Assembly: GCA_003342815.1 (NCBI GenBank)
Contig: PTEX01000015.1
Coordinates: 3,463,365-3,527,364 of the forward strand
DNA length: 64,000 nucleotides
Reading direction: 5' to 3'
Origin: Eudromia elegans
Lineage: Eukaryota > Chordata > Aves > Tinamiformes > Tinamidae
Below are positions 39,101 through 52,274 of this stretch, one piece after another (the stretch's first letter is position 1; each line of letters begins with the position of its first letter). The translations under genes were made by a program, and so were the position numbers. A model generated the notes under the pieces. It was not told the origin of the DNA. It worked only from the letters and a program-made list of their open reading frames with translations, and did not search any database.

Positions 39101-41927
39101 ACCTTTCTATATATTGTGTACACTTGCTTATGCAAACACAACCTGTTGTATCTTATTGCGTACAATATTAATGCAACATACCACATGCTATCTGTGGCAG
39201 GTAATTTATTTGTTCTGAGCAGTTGCTAGTTTATTGCAGAGCTTCCACCTCTTGTGTAGCTCATCTCTATTTGGGAAAGAAGGATAGTTTCCCAGAGCTC
39301 ACAGAGAAAAGCTGCTGAAATCTGTAGTAAAAGCAGTCACTGACAAAAGACACAGTAGTGGGATCATCTCTGGAAAAAAAATCCAGAGAAGATGGAAAGC
39401 ACAAGAGCAAGCAACACTATTCTATGTTAGGAGGAATGCATTAAAAAAAGAAAGAGACAAAAAAATACTTAAAAGAAGACTGGAAATCTTATTTTACATT
39501 GAAACAGAATAAAAAGGAAGTGATTCAGAGATCTGCACTATTCAGATTGCCACAGGAGTTCCACAGTTGCACTCAAATACATTGTTCAAAAATTTACTGT
39601 GAATATTTAAAGAAGAAAAAGTGTATAGTAAGTCTTTTGCAGTTCTCAGTTCAAGATATTTATTATATATATATAAGGATTATATATACTCTGTGTATAA
39701 TCTATATTAAAATGTTTACTTGTAAAGTATAAAAAATCTTTGGATCTGAAAAATAGTTCCATTTAACAATTTCTCAAATTTCAGTACTGATCTAATGACA
39801 TGTTAACTTCATGATATATGGTGTTTTTAATTAGTTTAAAATGTTTTTATGTAGGGTATAATTATACAAAAGGGCCAAATAGAGAAGACAATGACTGAAA
39901 TGCAAACAGGACTTGTAAAGAAGAAAAAGAAGTATTAGGGAAAATAGATGGGAACATATGGAGATCATGGGTGAGATGAAAGTAAAGTGGCTCTGTAAAC
40001 ATTCTATGTGATATCAAAAGACAATCCTAAAATGATAAAACAGACTATTTTTTACCACCCAAAAATGCAAAAGAATCTTTGGCTAAAGCCAAAGAAAAAT
40101 CAGGAAAGACTGAATTCCCTCTAAACTGAAAATATTTGTCTATGGCAGTAGTTGGCGCCTAGATTTTTTGGTAGATTCTATGTCATTTGTCATCTTTAGA
40201 TTCATAATGGGTTATTCTAAAGAACAAGCACAAATTCTTTATGATATTAACTCAGTCAAACTGCATTTTTTCTGTGTTATTCAGAAGTCAATGAAGATTA
40301 TCAGAATTTCTCCTTCTGGAAACTGTTTTTTTTTTTAAGGCTTTTTAGAGAATAATATAAATGGAAAAGTAAAGAAAGAGGAAACTCTGCTTACATAGCT
40401 GATAGCAGATTATAGCTATTTTAATTAGAGAGATGTGGTATTTTAGTAAAATGGATTTTAGATCAACATAGTAATGATATTAATAGTAATCACAATATGT
40501 TATAGTTAATATATCTGAAATTTGACTGCTTGACAAGTATTTTGAGATAAGAAAAGCCTTTTAGCTGTCAGATTCTCAAGCATATACTTAGATTTTAAAT
40601 ACTTCTCTTACCACTAAGGTTACATCTGGAGACTAATTGCTACAGTCGCTGAACACTGCGCTGCTACTACGCTGAGCAATACTAGATACTACGATACAAG
40701 GCACATACTGGCAAATTTTAACACAACCTTGATGCAGTTGTATGGTTTCTCATTACATCTAACTCGCATGCAGCCAGGTCAGAGTATCGGCAACAGAACT
40801 ACAGTCTGTACCCACCTGTAGAGACAGACCAGATATTCACCTTTTCTAACGTTACACCTTCACTACCAACTTTGTTGCTTTAGAAGAAAATTTATTTTTG
40901 CTGAATTTGCAAATCCTTCTTTATAAATTAACCCTCCTTTCTGTGATTTTTTTCTTTTTGTTATGGTTTTTGTGAGGCAGGCTTTAAAGTATTGGGCATG
41001 AGAATAATGTTATCCATAGTTTTGAGACAGAGGAGAATTTGTAGCAGCTCTGGGTATCAGTGGGTACGAAGGTCTCCGTCATTAAGAACCGCAACTAAGT
41101 AAACATGCTGGGATATGATTGCTTTATTGCCCTTTGCTCATTTTATGTCATTTTATTGCCTTACTAATGACTATAGGATTAGGTGTGGAAGGGTGTTCTG
41201 AAAATACAGAAATGAAAGAAGAATATAAAAAAAAGTGTGCTTCCCAAAGAGATTCTAACTTTTCCTAAGCATGGATGATGAAAAGGCTAATTGACCTTAC
41301 ACACATGAAGAAAGGCAGAGGGAGAGAGAGAGATGCAGAGGGACTTAAAGAATGGGTCCATTTCTAGCCTTCATCCTCGCTTCAGCATAGCTGGCAATTT
41401 TTATGCCTTCATATTGGCCCCAATGGGAGGGAGAGGCTGTGTTATTACAAGTACTGCACTTTTTTTCCAGAATTAGCCAGTGGTATATTTTTGATCCATC
41501 GTCTATGTATGAAAATATACTCACCAGAATTAGGCTTATATATACTTAACTACTAAATAATACCCACTTGTTTGTGATACTGAGAAAATCAATCTGGGAT
41601 ACTGGTGTCACACTATTACTTCTGAGGACAGAAAGTACTGATCGGCTAATAATTTTACTGCTTTCTATTTTGCATGCACTGCAGTTTACAAGATCAATAA
41701 AGAATATAGTGCCTCAGCAGACCTACAATTTAGACTGTAAGAATCTCTGTTACTGACTAAAGTCTTGCTGCACCTAAATAAGGGGAGCTATTTTCATCCC
41801 TGGTGTCCAGAAATGATTTTCTATGTTGTCAAGTTACTTCCAAGGGAAAGAACAATGAATGGCCCATAAGTTTTCTAGTAGAATAAAAAGCAAAGCAAAG
41901 AACGATGCTGTAGCTGAAGCTATACTT

Positions 41928-41989
41928 TTTATATGAAATCCTGAAAATGGCATAGTCGTATTCAGATTTTAATAGCAAGAAGTTAGATT
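41928..41989. repeat. Left arm of a perfect 62-bp inverted repeat
   Basis: The sequence from 41928 (TTTATATGAAATCCTGAAAA...) to 41989 is the exact reverse complement of 43488-43549. Arms are separated by 1,498 bp. The sequence is not simple repeat and I do not recognise it as a known mobile element. Confidence 0.95.
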
Positions 41990-43487
41990 TGGGAGCAAAG
42001 GAAAATTTGTCTGTCAGAACTTTATCAGTGGCCAGTGTATATTTTGCTAGTAGCTAAGAATTGCTCATAAATATAAAGAATGTATGTATATAAAATATAT
42101 AGAATAGATAGTTTTAACATAAATATATAAAACAAAAAGAGATGGTAATTCTCCAGATAAGGCTTTGCATTTAAAATTCTAAGCCAACCAAGGAAAAGTT
42201 GATATGTGTACAGAAGGTGTAAAGGAGTTCTCAAGGTTGCTATAAAATGTTTCCTTCATAATTTCATCCTTCTTGAAATCTTCTGCAAATAGCCCAATTA
42301 AACTTATTTTTCTTTTGGGCTTTTCTACTGCAAATCCTATTGTGTTTTATAGTTTACCCAGTACCTGAACATTAGAGTCATCCAAAGAGCACCTGTGTTT
42401 CTAGGTACTGCAGTCTTAAAAAAAAGTTTCTTTTTCCGTATATTTAATCCTTCCAGATAGTATTTCAAAACACTGTATAAATTCTGTGCTTTTTTTGTTC
42501 CACTCTCTTTTCTGTTCTCTTTTATTCTGTTCTAGGTATAAGAAAATCTGACAACACTGATGACTTAAGCACCTTAAGTTTTTTTAATCTTCAGAACTTG
42601 AGTGAAAGCACTGTATTTTCAGTCTTTATTAAAAAAAAAACACAGAGATTTTCTTTAGCAGCATGGTTTGTTTGCATTATTTTAGCATTTAGTTTACTCT
42701 TGCTGGATTAAGGTATTAACTACAGATGAGAATGGAAATGGTCTAGCAAATCAGCCTTCCATCATCTGCATGTAGAGAACTGAAACAACTATACCTTGTT
42801 GCTTTGCTTTTGAGTGTAAGTAAAGATTTGCTGCATACTTCAACAACCTACCTGTGTTCAACAACCCACTTCAACAGCCTACATAATTAGCTACCCAATT
42901 GCAGCATATGCAGCTCCCTCAGAAAATGATGAGCAGTGAGGAGACAGAGCTGTTGGGAGGATAATGTGCTCCTGAAAGCCTCATAAATACCTATTTCCAG
43001 ATTGCATTACTCATTTCATACTATCAAAAATCATATTTTGTCCCACTTTTGGAAGGCTTAGGGAACATATCATATGAAGGAGCTGTAGACATTGGAGAAA
43101 TAGGTGACAGAGTGATGGAAAGTATGTACACCTTGTAGATTTCCCAGATGGTATCAATATGTTATTCAGTCAAGGCTGTGTGATCTATGAGAGACAAATG
43201 TCATTGTAGATCCCACCTTTCTCCAAAAATGTGTATTATCCAATATCCTTCTGGGAAAAATAAACAGAAGACCTGTGAACCAGTAGTCTCTTACTCCTTT
43301 TTTAATTGGCTTGATTTAATGAGCTATAGTTATCAACTATCCAACTCACACATGTATTGCCATTTCTCTTGTTTGCTTGCTTGATGTTCCAATCCTGAAA
43401 GAAAAAGAATTTTTCTACTGATTTCATTAGGCACTGAATGATCGGAAATCCTTTAGTTCTGGGCCTTAAGCATGTAGAACAATGTAG
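41990..43487. other. Spacer between the 62-bp inverted arms
   Basis: About 1.5 kb of AT-rich DNA with no transposase-like frame and no recognisable repeat. Its composition is like the flanks, which argues against a foreign insertion. Confidence 0.6.
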
Positions 43488-43549
43488 AATCTAACTTCTT
43501 GCTATTAAAATCTGAATACGACTATGCCATTTTCAGGATTTCATATAAA
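43488..43549. repeat. Right arm of a perfect 62-bp inverted repeat
   Basis: Exact reverse complement of 41928-41989, beginning AATCTAACTTCTTGCTATTA. Similarity stops sharply at both ends, with no obvious target-site duplication outside the arms. Confidence 0.95.
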
Positions 43550-44174
43550 CATTCTACATGTGACAATTTTTTCCCTTTGTCACTCTTAACATTTCTCCCT
43601 TGGCCACAGTGAACATCATGATTCTCATTCCTTCCTACCTGGCACCAACTCACGTTGTTTTGAACTCAGTTCCACTTGGTCCATTTGGAATGACTTCTTG
43701 CACTTTTTTTCCTATTTAATTATATAATGCTTCTTTTGTTCAATTTGTGCAAACATCCTTTAGACTTATTACAATTTGATTTTCTGTCAGGGTTAGTTCC
43801 AAAGAAGAGAAAATGATGGCAGAGGAAGTCCTGGGATGTATCCTATTTGCAATTCTAATAACAGCCTTGTGAATTCAAACACGTTAGTAAAGAGCACTTC
43901 AGTGAAGTGCACATTACTACAGAACTTGCTAAGCATGCCTAAGAATACTACTACTTCAGTCTGGGAAAATTAGGTGGATAACATCATTATGTATCAGCTA
44001 TGTATAATTATGTATCAGCTGCAGTAACAACATAATTCTGTTAATTGCTTATCATACTAAAGCTAGCTTTCTGTCATTCAGTATTGTTTAATTTGTAATT
44101 GGAATACCATGCATGGTGTTGTTTACTGACTTTTTTTTTCCCGGATAGTCATGATAAAGATTTCAAGGAACATA

Positions 44175-44530
44175 AGCAATAAGACTAGAAGAAATCTCAC
44201 GAGTCATCAACTTGACTGATGTCACTAATATGCTACCAACTTAGACTATCCCTTTCATAAATCCTTTTCTCAAGCTAGTTAGGTTCCATGTCTTCAGTAC
44301 CAAAATAGAAGTTTGTTTAAGTGTCTTAAGCCTCTTGTGTTTAAAAGCTTTCTACTTCACAGTCTAAATTTTACTCCTTTGGTTTTGGTACAGCATTGTC
44401 TTATTGTCTAAATAGATTTTTTTCCATCTCCATGATATTTACTCTGCATTATTTTATTGTAGAATAAACTCCCTCTATCTTTTCACATCCCTGAGAGGGT
44501 CAAACCTTTTTGTCTGCTTTGGTAAGATGT
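44175..44530 (-). mobile_element. Possible ancient CR1/L3-type LINE remnant
   Basis: GACTAGAAGAAATCTCACGA near 44184 resembles the 3' end of old CR1/L3 LINEs (GGTTGGAAGGGACCTC). Following T- and C-rich sequence has the general order of a reverse-oriented CR1. The similarity is weak and could be chance. Confidence 0.25.
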
Positions 44531-47500
44531 TGTGAACATGACTGACAAGTCATTAGTGCTCCTTAGTTCTGACTATAATGGCACCATTTACCTTTCCTAG
44601 GTATACCTCTGGGTATGTGGAAAAAGAAATACTCTTAAATGAAGGACAGTTAGCCAGTGGTGTAAATGAGTTCTGGTGGCTTTACTTCTTCAGAACTGTT
44701 AGTCTTCAATTTTTTAAAAAATATTTCCAAGAGGTGTGTTATAGTTTTTCTTCATTTTTCCCTCAAGAATGCTATAAAATGCCCATAGTGACATCAAAAA
44801 TGTTTGTACATTTTCAATGGGAAAATATACTTTGTTTCCTGTGTCTATAATTTTTTACCCTCAAAAAAGCATAATAGTAAGTCACAGGGTTTAGTTGTAC
44901 TTATCAGAAGCCCAGGAAAGAGAGTTGTATCAGTTCCTCCAACGCCAGAACTTACATCAGCTATAAAAAGTAAATTCCACTACCTGTAGATTTTGAGAGC
45001 TTTCAAATATGTGTTGTATTTGTAATAAAACATTAACATAATGGTTGAGCTACACCCAGTAGTGACCTTTCTTTCACCTATCCAGGTTAAGTCATCTTAG
45101 TTTCCTTGCAACCATGTCTACTGACTCAGCCTTCCTGATTCCTATACAAACAAATGAGTTCTACTGTTCTTTCTGATTAGGATCTTGTTTTCTAGTCTGC
45201 TAAAGCTTATTTTTGGAAGTTAAAAGATTAACTTTTTACAGAAAGGTATTTTTATAACCATTCCTCCAAATCAGCTAGGGATATTTAAATACTAATGTAT
45301 TTTAAATGCTGATGTATTTATAGAACGTATTGATTAAATGGACTGTTACTGTGTGTACATTCTCACATATCTAATTAAAGCAAAGGTATTACATGGAGAA
45401 TTAATCAGTTTTAACTAGTGAGAGTAGCCAAAACATTTATTCAATAATGAATATAGCTTACAACTATATTTTCCCTTAATCAAATGAAAAGATGCATATC
45501 TTCACAGAATTGTTTTAAAAGATCACCAAAAACCTGGTGTGCAACAACTTTTCTGTCTCTCTCTTTGAATATATTTAACAGATTAGATGTGATTTTCCCT
45601 TTCATTCAATATAGAGTATACCTTTGATAAGGCAACTTAATGAAAGTGCTCCTGGAAAGGTGCTCCTATGTTTTTTTTCCGTACACTGTGGAATAAGTGT
45701 TTCAAAGCCATGACTCCAGGGAATACACCTGAGTAGTGTTCCAGGAGATTGGGGAAGTGAGCTGTGTCCACAGCATGCGCTCTCTTTCTGAATCCCCAGA
45801 GCAGAGGATGAATTAGTGTGGCTCTGAGCCAGGCCACATGCTTGATTTTCTTTCCAAAGGAAATTATGGCAGACAGAGGCACATGCTCAAGTTTTATTCC
45901 AGCAGGGCTTTTGGGTACACATCCGCAAACCTAGAGTGGAGTCAAGACCATACAGAAGATCTGTCCAGCATTTAAGTATGGTTGTTCGGTGTTTGCCTTA
46001 CTGATTATTATGAGGAATATGCATTACTTTTTTATTAAACATATCTCCATTTCTTATTGAACTGAGATATACCTATGCCTAAGTATGATTTGATTGACCA
46101 CTTGCCACTTGGTATAATGACCTTTTTTTTTTTTTCTTTTACTGTACCTAATGGCTATTCTCATGTTGGCTGAGTTTCTTCCTAAAGCTTGGGCATTCTG
46201 AAACACATCTTCAGCATGAGCAAGCATCCATTATATGAAGTAGGACCAGAATAATATGTTGATTAAGAAAAAGTTGATAAAAAACATTTTTTAAAAATTA
46301 TTTTCATTATTCACAATGCATAGCAGAGGAGTAGCTTCTGTTTTGTAAAAATATGATAGAGACTTAAATTCTCTTCTGTAGTTTTTGAGAGTCGTGTTGG
46401 TGAGACTCACTTTACCTAACTTTACATATCTACTTTGTTTGTGGAAATAAACTGATGTTTTTGAGAGGTGACTCAACTCATCTTACTGTCAAAGATAGAT
46501 TTGATGAATCTCTGTTTAGACATTCCTGTTTCTCTTCATTGTTTGCAGGGGAGTTAGACATCTAGTTCATAGGTGGGTGACTATTGTAGAACCATACAGT
46601 CAGGTGTCACAGCCCCTGTTTTTTGTTTGTCCTCTGCCTTGTTTCTGTGTTTGTAAAGCAAGAAATGGAATTCAAGCCCTCTTTGATAGGTACAAAGATA
46701 ATATTACTGCCTGCAAGATTCTCAGAGATAATGATAATGGACCTTATATGAATACATTAAATATAAGAAATAAAATCATGTGAATTTTTCTGATATCAAG
46801 AAAAGTCAACCAGACAAAATCTATAATATTTAGGATAGCACTGATCTTGTAACCTAGGGTGTTGTTGCTGCACATAATTTCTCAGTTTGGATCTCAATGA
46901 TTTGCATTGTATGTTGATCTATAATTGCACCCATGACAATTTCTTAAAGTTTCTTCTTGGTTAAGACTACGTACACCTTTTAAAAGTTCTTTGGGGATTA
47001 GATTTATTTGTAGCTCTTGGAAGGTACAGTAGTTAATGTTTTATTCCTTCCTGGGAACATGCCGAGCATCCGTTACAAGTAAGGCATAACCATCAGCCAA
47101 TTGTAGAGCTGATCACTCTGCGTACAGCACAGAACAGTCTTAATCTCCTTCCCCCAGAGGTTTCTATGTTTTATTTGCAGTGAGATATGAATTTACTGCA
47201 CTTACAACTCAGATGCCTCTGCCCATAAACATGCCAAGTGTACAGAACCTTCCAGATTCTTAGGACAGACCTGTTGTTTCTCTTTTCAAGGAGATACCTT
47301 TTTTCTTTGCACAGCTCATAAAACCAAGTGGAAAAAAAGTAACCCTTTCAAAATAAGGTTATTTTATATATAATTTCCCCTCAACAGATGAGTTATGCTA
47401 AGAATTTTCACATTTATTTGGTGCATAAAATGGATTTATTTTGATATTTTAAAGAACTGTCCTCAAATATAATTAAACAGTTTAGCTCATAAAGCCTGTT

Positions 47501-49032
47501 AAACAAGCTTTTGTGTTATTCCTTTATTCAGGTGGTATTTTGGATTTTCTGTCTGTTTCCTGTATTTTAATTTTACATTTGTAATCTTTGGCATACTCTG
47601 AACTTCTCATTAACTTCTCTTCATAACAGTAAAAATGATGGATGTTGTTAAGCTAAGCATAATCATGACAGCGGCCTTGCAAGAGTTAAGTGAAGTGTGT
47701 TGATACTTTTTTTTTTAATCTACAGGAATGTGATGAGTCAGTTTAGACTCGAGTTAAAAAATTTAATTTAAAATAGAGTAACTGAAAATAATGGGTCTTG
47801 CCTGACTATTCAGTCATTTAAGTAGCCTTTTCCTTAGGACCTAGAGTTATATAGTCACCAACATGGGTAGAAGCTTACTTGTCCTGAAACATTATGTAGA
47901 AGATATATTAACTCCCTCTCGGCAAGGGATAGACCACAGAAGACATGCTGCAATTAATTCATCACACAGAAAAGAGAGGTTCTAGGCCAGCTAAAAGATC
48001 CTACCCAGGCACTGGATAACCCCTTTTCACCTTTTGTTGAGTATGACAAAGAGAAGGCTGTTTATCTGTAATAAATAGATGGTATTTCTCAAGATAAACA
48101 TGGATGACTTGCGTGTATAAGTTATCTAATTAGCTATATAAAATGTTGTTTATGAGCAAGCTTGAATAAAAAACCTGTCAGGAAGGCATATTAAGAAATC
48201 ACAGGAGGATTTCCTTAACAGGCATGTTTAATTTTACTTATCAATATCACAATAGTTTGGTTTTATCTTACTCTTGAACTCTCTACTGTTTTCTTCTCAT
48301 GTCATTTGGTTTTCCAGGGCAAGTATCTGATTAATTTTTCCTGTGTCTCTCAGAAAATAATAAGTTACCTGATCTAAGTAAATAATTAACAAATGACTGC
48401 AGTCATTTAACTGCAGCTCAGCAAGTATCCCCACAAAATTATATGCTACAAAAATCATTTAAATTGTCTAGACTGGCACTGCCAGCTTTACTGCGAGCTA
48501 ATGGAGAGAATCTCACGTGCACAGTGTGCAGTTAAGGATGATCAGGATCCAATACCTTAGTAACAGGTTTCAAACAAGATTTTTTAGAACAAGAGCAAGA
48601 GCTTCCCCCTGATAAATCCATTTTTGTAAGTCTATTCAATGATAATATGCGAACCAAATCCATCTATCATAAAAATACTTAAAAGAATTTCATATGTACC
48701 TGCATGTGCACACACAAATAAATGTATATTATGCATGTATGAATATATCTGTATACACAGATGAATAAACAAGATATGAAATCGACATGATGCTTGACAT
48801 CTGGATAGATCTAGTAGCTTTGTTAGATGCCTCTGGAACTGCTAAATAAAGGAATATAACTGCATTGTGTTCTCAGTCTTTATCTCTTAACCCCCATACT
48901 GGGCCTATGTCCTGATTGTTACCAGATTTCCACTTTTTCGTTAGCTAACCCTCTAAATTTTGATTTACAAATATGGTTCCTTAGCAGGCACCATCATGGC
49001 CTTGGTTTGTCCATCTCTCAGACACACTGCTC

Positions 49033-49061
49033 CTCATCAGCGCAGTTGCACTGCTGATGAG
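49033..49061. other. 9-bp hairpin in a CpG-containing patch
   Basis: CTCATCAGC...GCTGATGAG with an 11-nt loop, inside a locally GC-richer stretch (about 48985-49200) that may be an unclassified repeat or conserved noncoding element. Confidence 0.5.
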
Positions 49062-49710
49062 TGCAACTATGACACGGACATCTTGTGGTGACCTATATGT
49101 GGTGGTCCACATGTGTGACCTCTCGGCTGCGGAACAGGCTTTTACTGGGCTATGCTCTTAGTAGTGGTATTCCTTGTTGTAAAGTTGTCCCAAAACTGTG
49201 CTAAGGTAAAAACTGAGTAATCTCTGAGGAAATTTTTTACATATTAGTTCACTGACATTCTTAAAACTGATGTATGTGTGCATGCATAACTGATCAATAA
49301 AATCAGATAAACCAGATAGCTTTGTTTATCTTGCCCTTACATAGTGGGTGTGACATCTTAATGTTGCACCCTTTATAAATGGCATCATTATATTATTGTT
49401 GCTGTGCCAGTAGCATTTCTGTTCAATGATATAGCGGACTATAGAATGTGTAAAACTTTATTCCTTTAGAATGTTTTAGAGAAGGATATTTGGAATATGA
49501 AGGAAGGATTTAAAAGTTGGCTAAATCCTCAGCCAAAGTAAATTATCCTGAAAAACTGCAGCAAGAATTCATCAGGGTCAAAATATTGTAGAGATTTAAT
49601 ATTCCTTTGATATGTTTCCTCAAGTACAGACATGGCAAAGACCTCCGTATGCACAAGATGAAAATTATAAATAGCAATTGATAGGATTTGGAGTATTGAA
49701 TATCCTACTC

Positions 49711-49896
49711 TCCTTCCTTCCTTCCTTCCTTCCTTCCTTCCTTCCTTCCTTCCTTCCTTCCTTCCTTCCTTCCTTCCTTCCTTCCTTCCTTCCTTCCTTC
49801 CTTCCNCCTTCCTTCCTTCCTTCCTTCCTTCCTTCCTTCCTTCCTTCCTTCCTTCCTTCCTTCCTTCCTTCCTTCCTTCCTTCCTTCCTTCCTTCC
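49711..49896. repeat. (TTCC)n tetranucleotide microsatellite with an N
   Basis: About 46 tandem copies of TTCC, a polypurine/polypyrimidine tract able to form triplex (H-) DNA. One N at 49806 coincides with a shift of repeat phase, so the true length is uncertain. Reading frames of poly-KEGR or poly-FLPS here are artefacts. Confidence 0.97.
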
Positions 49897-50328
49897 ATTT
49901 TACAGAATGCTTGGGGTGGTCTAGGTGTCCCAAAATGTCTGTAATGGAAACAGGCTAAACTGAGATTTACCACAAGGATTTACTTACGTTTCACCTGGCA
50001 TGATTTGTTTCAAGTAATCTTCCTACCTAGTCAAATAAGTATGCCATGAAAACTTGTTATTCAATTCTGATACTGGCTTTGCTTCATTAGTATTTTATTC
50101 AACCGCTGTACCTCTAGGACAAAGTGAAGAGAAAGCAAGAAAAAAGACATCAGAGCACTTAAGTGCCATAAACATATCCAGTAAAGGTGATAGTTGGCCC
50201 TGAGTTTGAGAAAGTGTATTGGATGGTGCCTTTGATCAACTTACTGGGCATTTACTCTCATGATTCAGAAATTGTTCTGAAAAATCTGGTGACATTGACC
50301 AGCTGAAAAAGCAAGTTTGTTCTTGTTT

Positions 50329-50364
50329 CTCTCTCTCTCTCTCTCTTTTTTTTTTTTTTTTTTT
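50329..50364. repeat. (CT)n followed by poly-T
   Basis: Pyrimidine tract of about 8 CT units running directly into 19 T; just downstream is a G-rich stretch (GGGTTGGGGGGATGGCAGG). Confidence 0.9.
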
Positions 50365-52274
50365 GTTCCCCTGGGTTGGGGGGATGGCAGGTGGGGGAGG
50401 GTGGCAGACTGAATGTCAATGTCTTATGTTTGCTGCATTGGTTTAGAATTGTGGTAGTGTGTGACCACATTTTTATCATGGTATTTAGGTGTTAAGGACA
50501 AGAGACTATGTGTTTTCCAGAAATCTAAGAAGTCCGTAAATGGACTTTTAGATTTAACACTCATTTTTAGCTCTATCTGATTAACTTCTGGGCCTTAATT
50601 ATTATTTTTAAAAATAGTCAAGGTTCTCTATTAGATAAATAAACAGTATGACACATCTTTACATATCAGACAATGTCGTAATATCATGATAATTAGAATA
50701 TGAACAAATATTTTCCAGTTGTTCCTCACTGGTTGTTTATGAAGTAATTAGGGTAATCAGCAGGGCTGAGGCAACCAATCTGTGACTGTGACTAGTGGCA
50801 CCGTCCATTGCAGGACAGGGATATCCAATCTCTGATACCATAAGGAGGTGTGCCTTTCTAAGCCAAAGGCGAGATTCCCTGATCCAGTGAGGAAGTGTGC
50901 ACCTGGCTTCCAGTCTGGCAAACAAACAGGAACTCTAATTTGGAGATCTTTGCCCCATTCACTAAGGTGACATTTTGGCACGGTACATGAGCTTTCTTTG
51001 GGCTCGGTTAGTGCAGAATCCCTACAGAGTCAATCTCTCCTGGGTGCCTGCGAAGGGAAGGGGAGAGCTACAACAAAATACCTGTTTTATCAACACACTG
51101 GATAACTATGCCACCTTACTGAGAAAAATAGGATGCAACCACAATTTACTGTTCTTATAAAACAAAGAGCTACTGAGACAATATATTCTGTACTTGAAAT
51201 ATATTACAAAAGCACATCAGTAAACAGGGAAAAATGGCAAAACTGACAAAACATACCTTCAGATAAAGGCCATCTTATAGGGGCATGTATTTCAGCTAAG
51301 CAGGAATTAAAAAAGGACCTTTCGCTGCATTGAAAAAATGTCTTCAATAGAGATAGTAACTTGAGATTTGTTTTTCTTTTCAAGAAGACTTTTATTGAAA
51401 TAACCTTGATTTTATTAGCTTGTGTTCTATTTTATACCATAATCTGAAAGAATGATTACATCTCATACGGAGAGCTGAACAATTAACAGGCTTAATAGTC
51501 CTAAAGATAAGATAGGAATGCTTACTATATGTGATTGAGTTCACTTTTAAAGAAAAAAACAAAAAAAGAACAAACTCAAATGAACAGAACCATTATTGTG
51601 TAGCTTCCTTATTCCTTAGAATTTCTTCAAAATTAATTCTGAAAAATCATTCCTTACCCAAGTGTACAGAATCCTTTATCTACCGGGAGTATTCCACAAG
51701 CCTGACCAGTTATTCAGTTTTAAAACTCCTGCTTATCTAAGGCTACTATTTCTTGGTTGTCTGCGGTAGATGATTTGACTTAGAATTCAAAAGAAAAACT
51801 CATACTACAAGCTGTGAGGTCTTACAGTGTTGAAAAACACTCTTAAGTGTCTAGCACGAAAAGAATACTACAGAGTGTGGACCTGAATACTAGAGAACAC
51901 TGCAAAGCTTGGACTGACGTGGAACCAAAAACTGTTGTTCATCCTTGACATTTATTCTCAACCTCTCTAGTTGCAGAACTGCATTGTGATACACCTAAGA
52001 TGGGAAGAAAAGTTATTAATGAAACAGTCTCTAATTGAAGAAATTGGACAGTTCTCTCACATATGTAGTCATTAATGCAATGTTGTTCAGTTGTGTAAAG
52101 AATAGCTTTCTGTAATAAATTATCTGAAATATCACCTTATTTGAAATACTGCTCTGCAGCATTTAAAAGTTGATTATCAACTCAGATTCAGCTCTCCTCT
52201 TCCCTCCTGCATTAGGACTGAAATGGCTTTGCAGAAGAGGTTTTACATGGATTTGTTCATGCAATGTGTGCAAA

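Larger units (their letters stand above)
26951..41927. other. Intergenic or upstream-intron DNA, no gene seen
   Basis: AT-rich single-copy sequence with the 27-bp tandem duplication at 30500, a poly-T/N tract at 33770, the telomere-like stretch at 34789, a TG repeat at 36108, and a CpG-containing patch at about 40625-40860. No exon or RNA gene is recognised. Confidence 0.65.
43550..52274. other. Intergenic or upstream-intron DNA, no gene seen
   Basis: AT-rich DNA containing a possible ancient LINE remnant (44175-44530), a hairpin-bearing CpG-containing patch (about 48985-49200), the long TTCC repeat, a CT/T tract and a slightly GC-richer stretch at about 50750-51070. No coding feature is recognised. 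Confidence 0.6.

Noticed and set aside
49529-49973. Frames encoding repeated KEGR or FLPS units
   Set aside because: Pure translation of the TTCC microsatellite.
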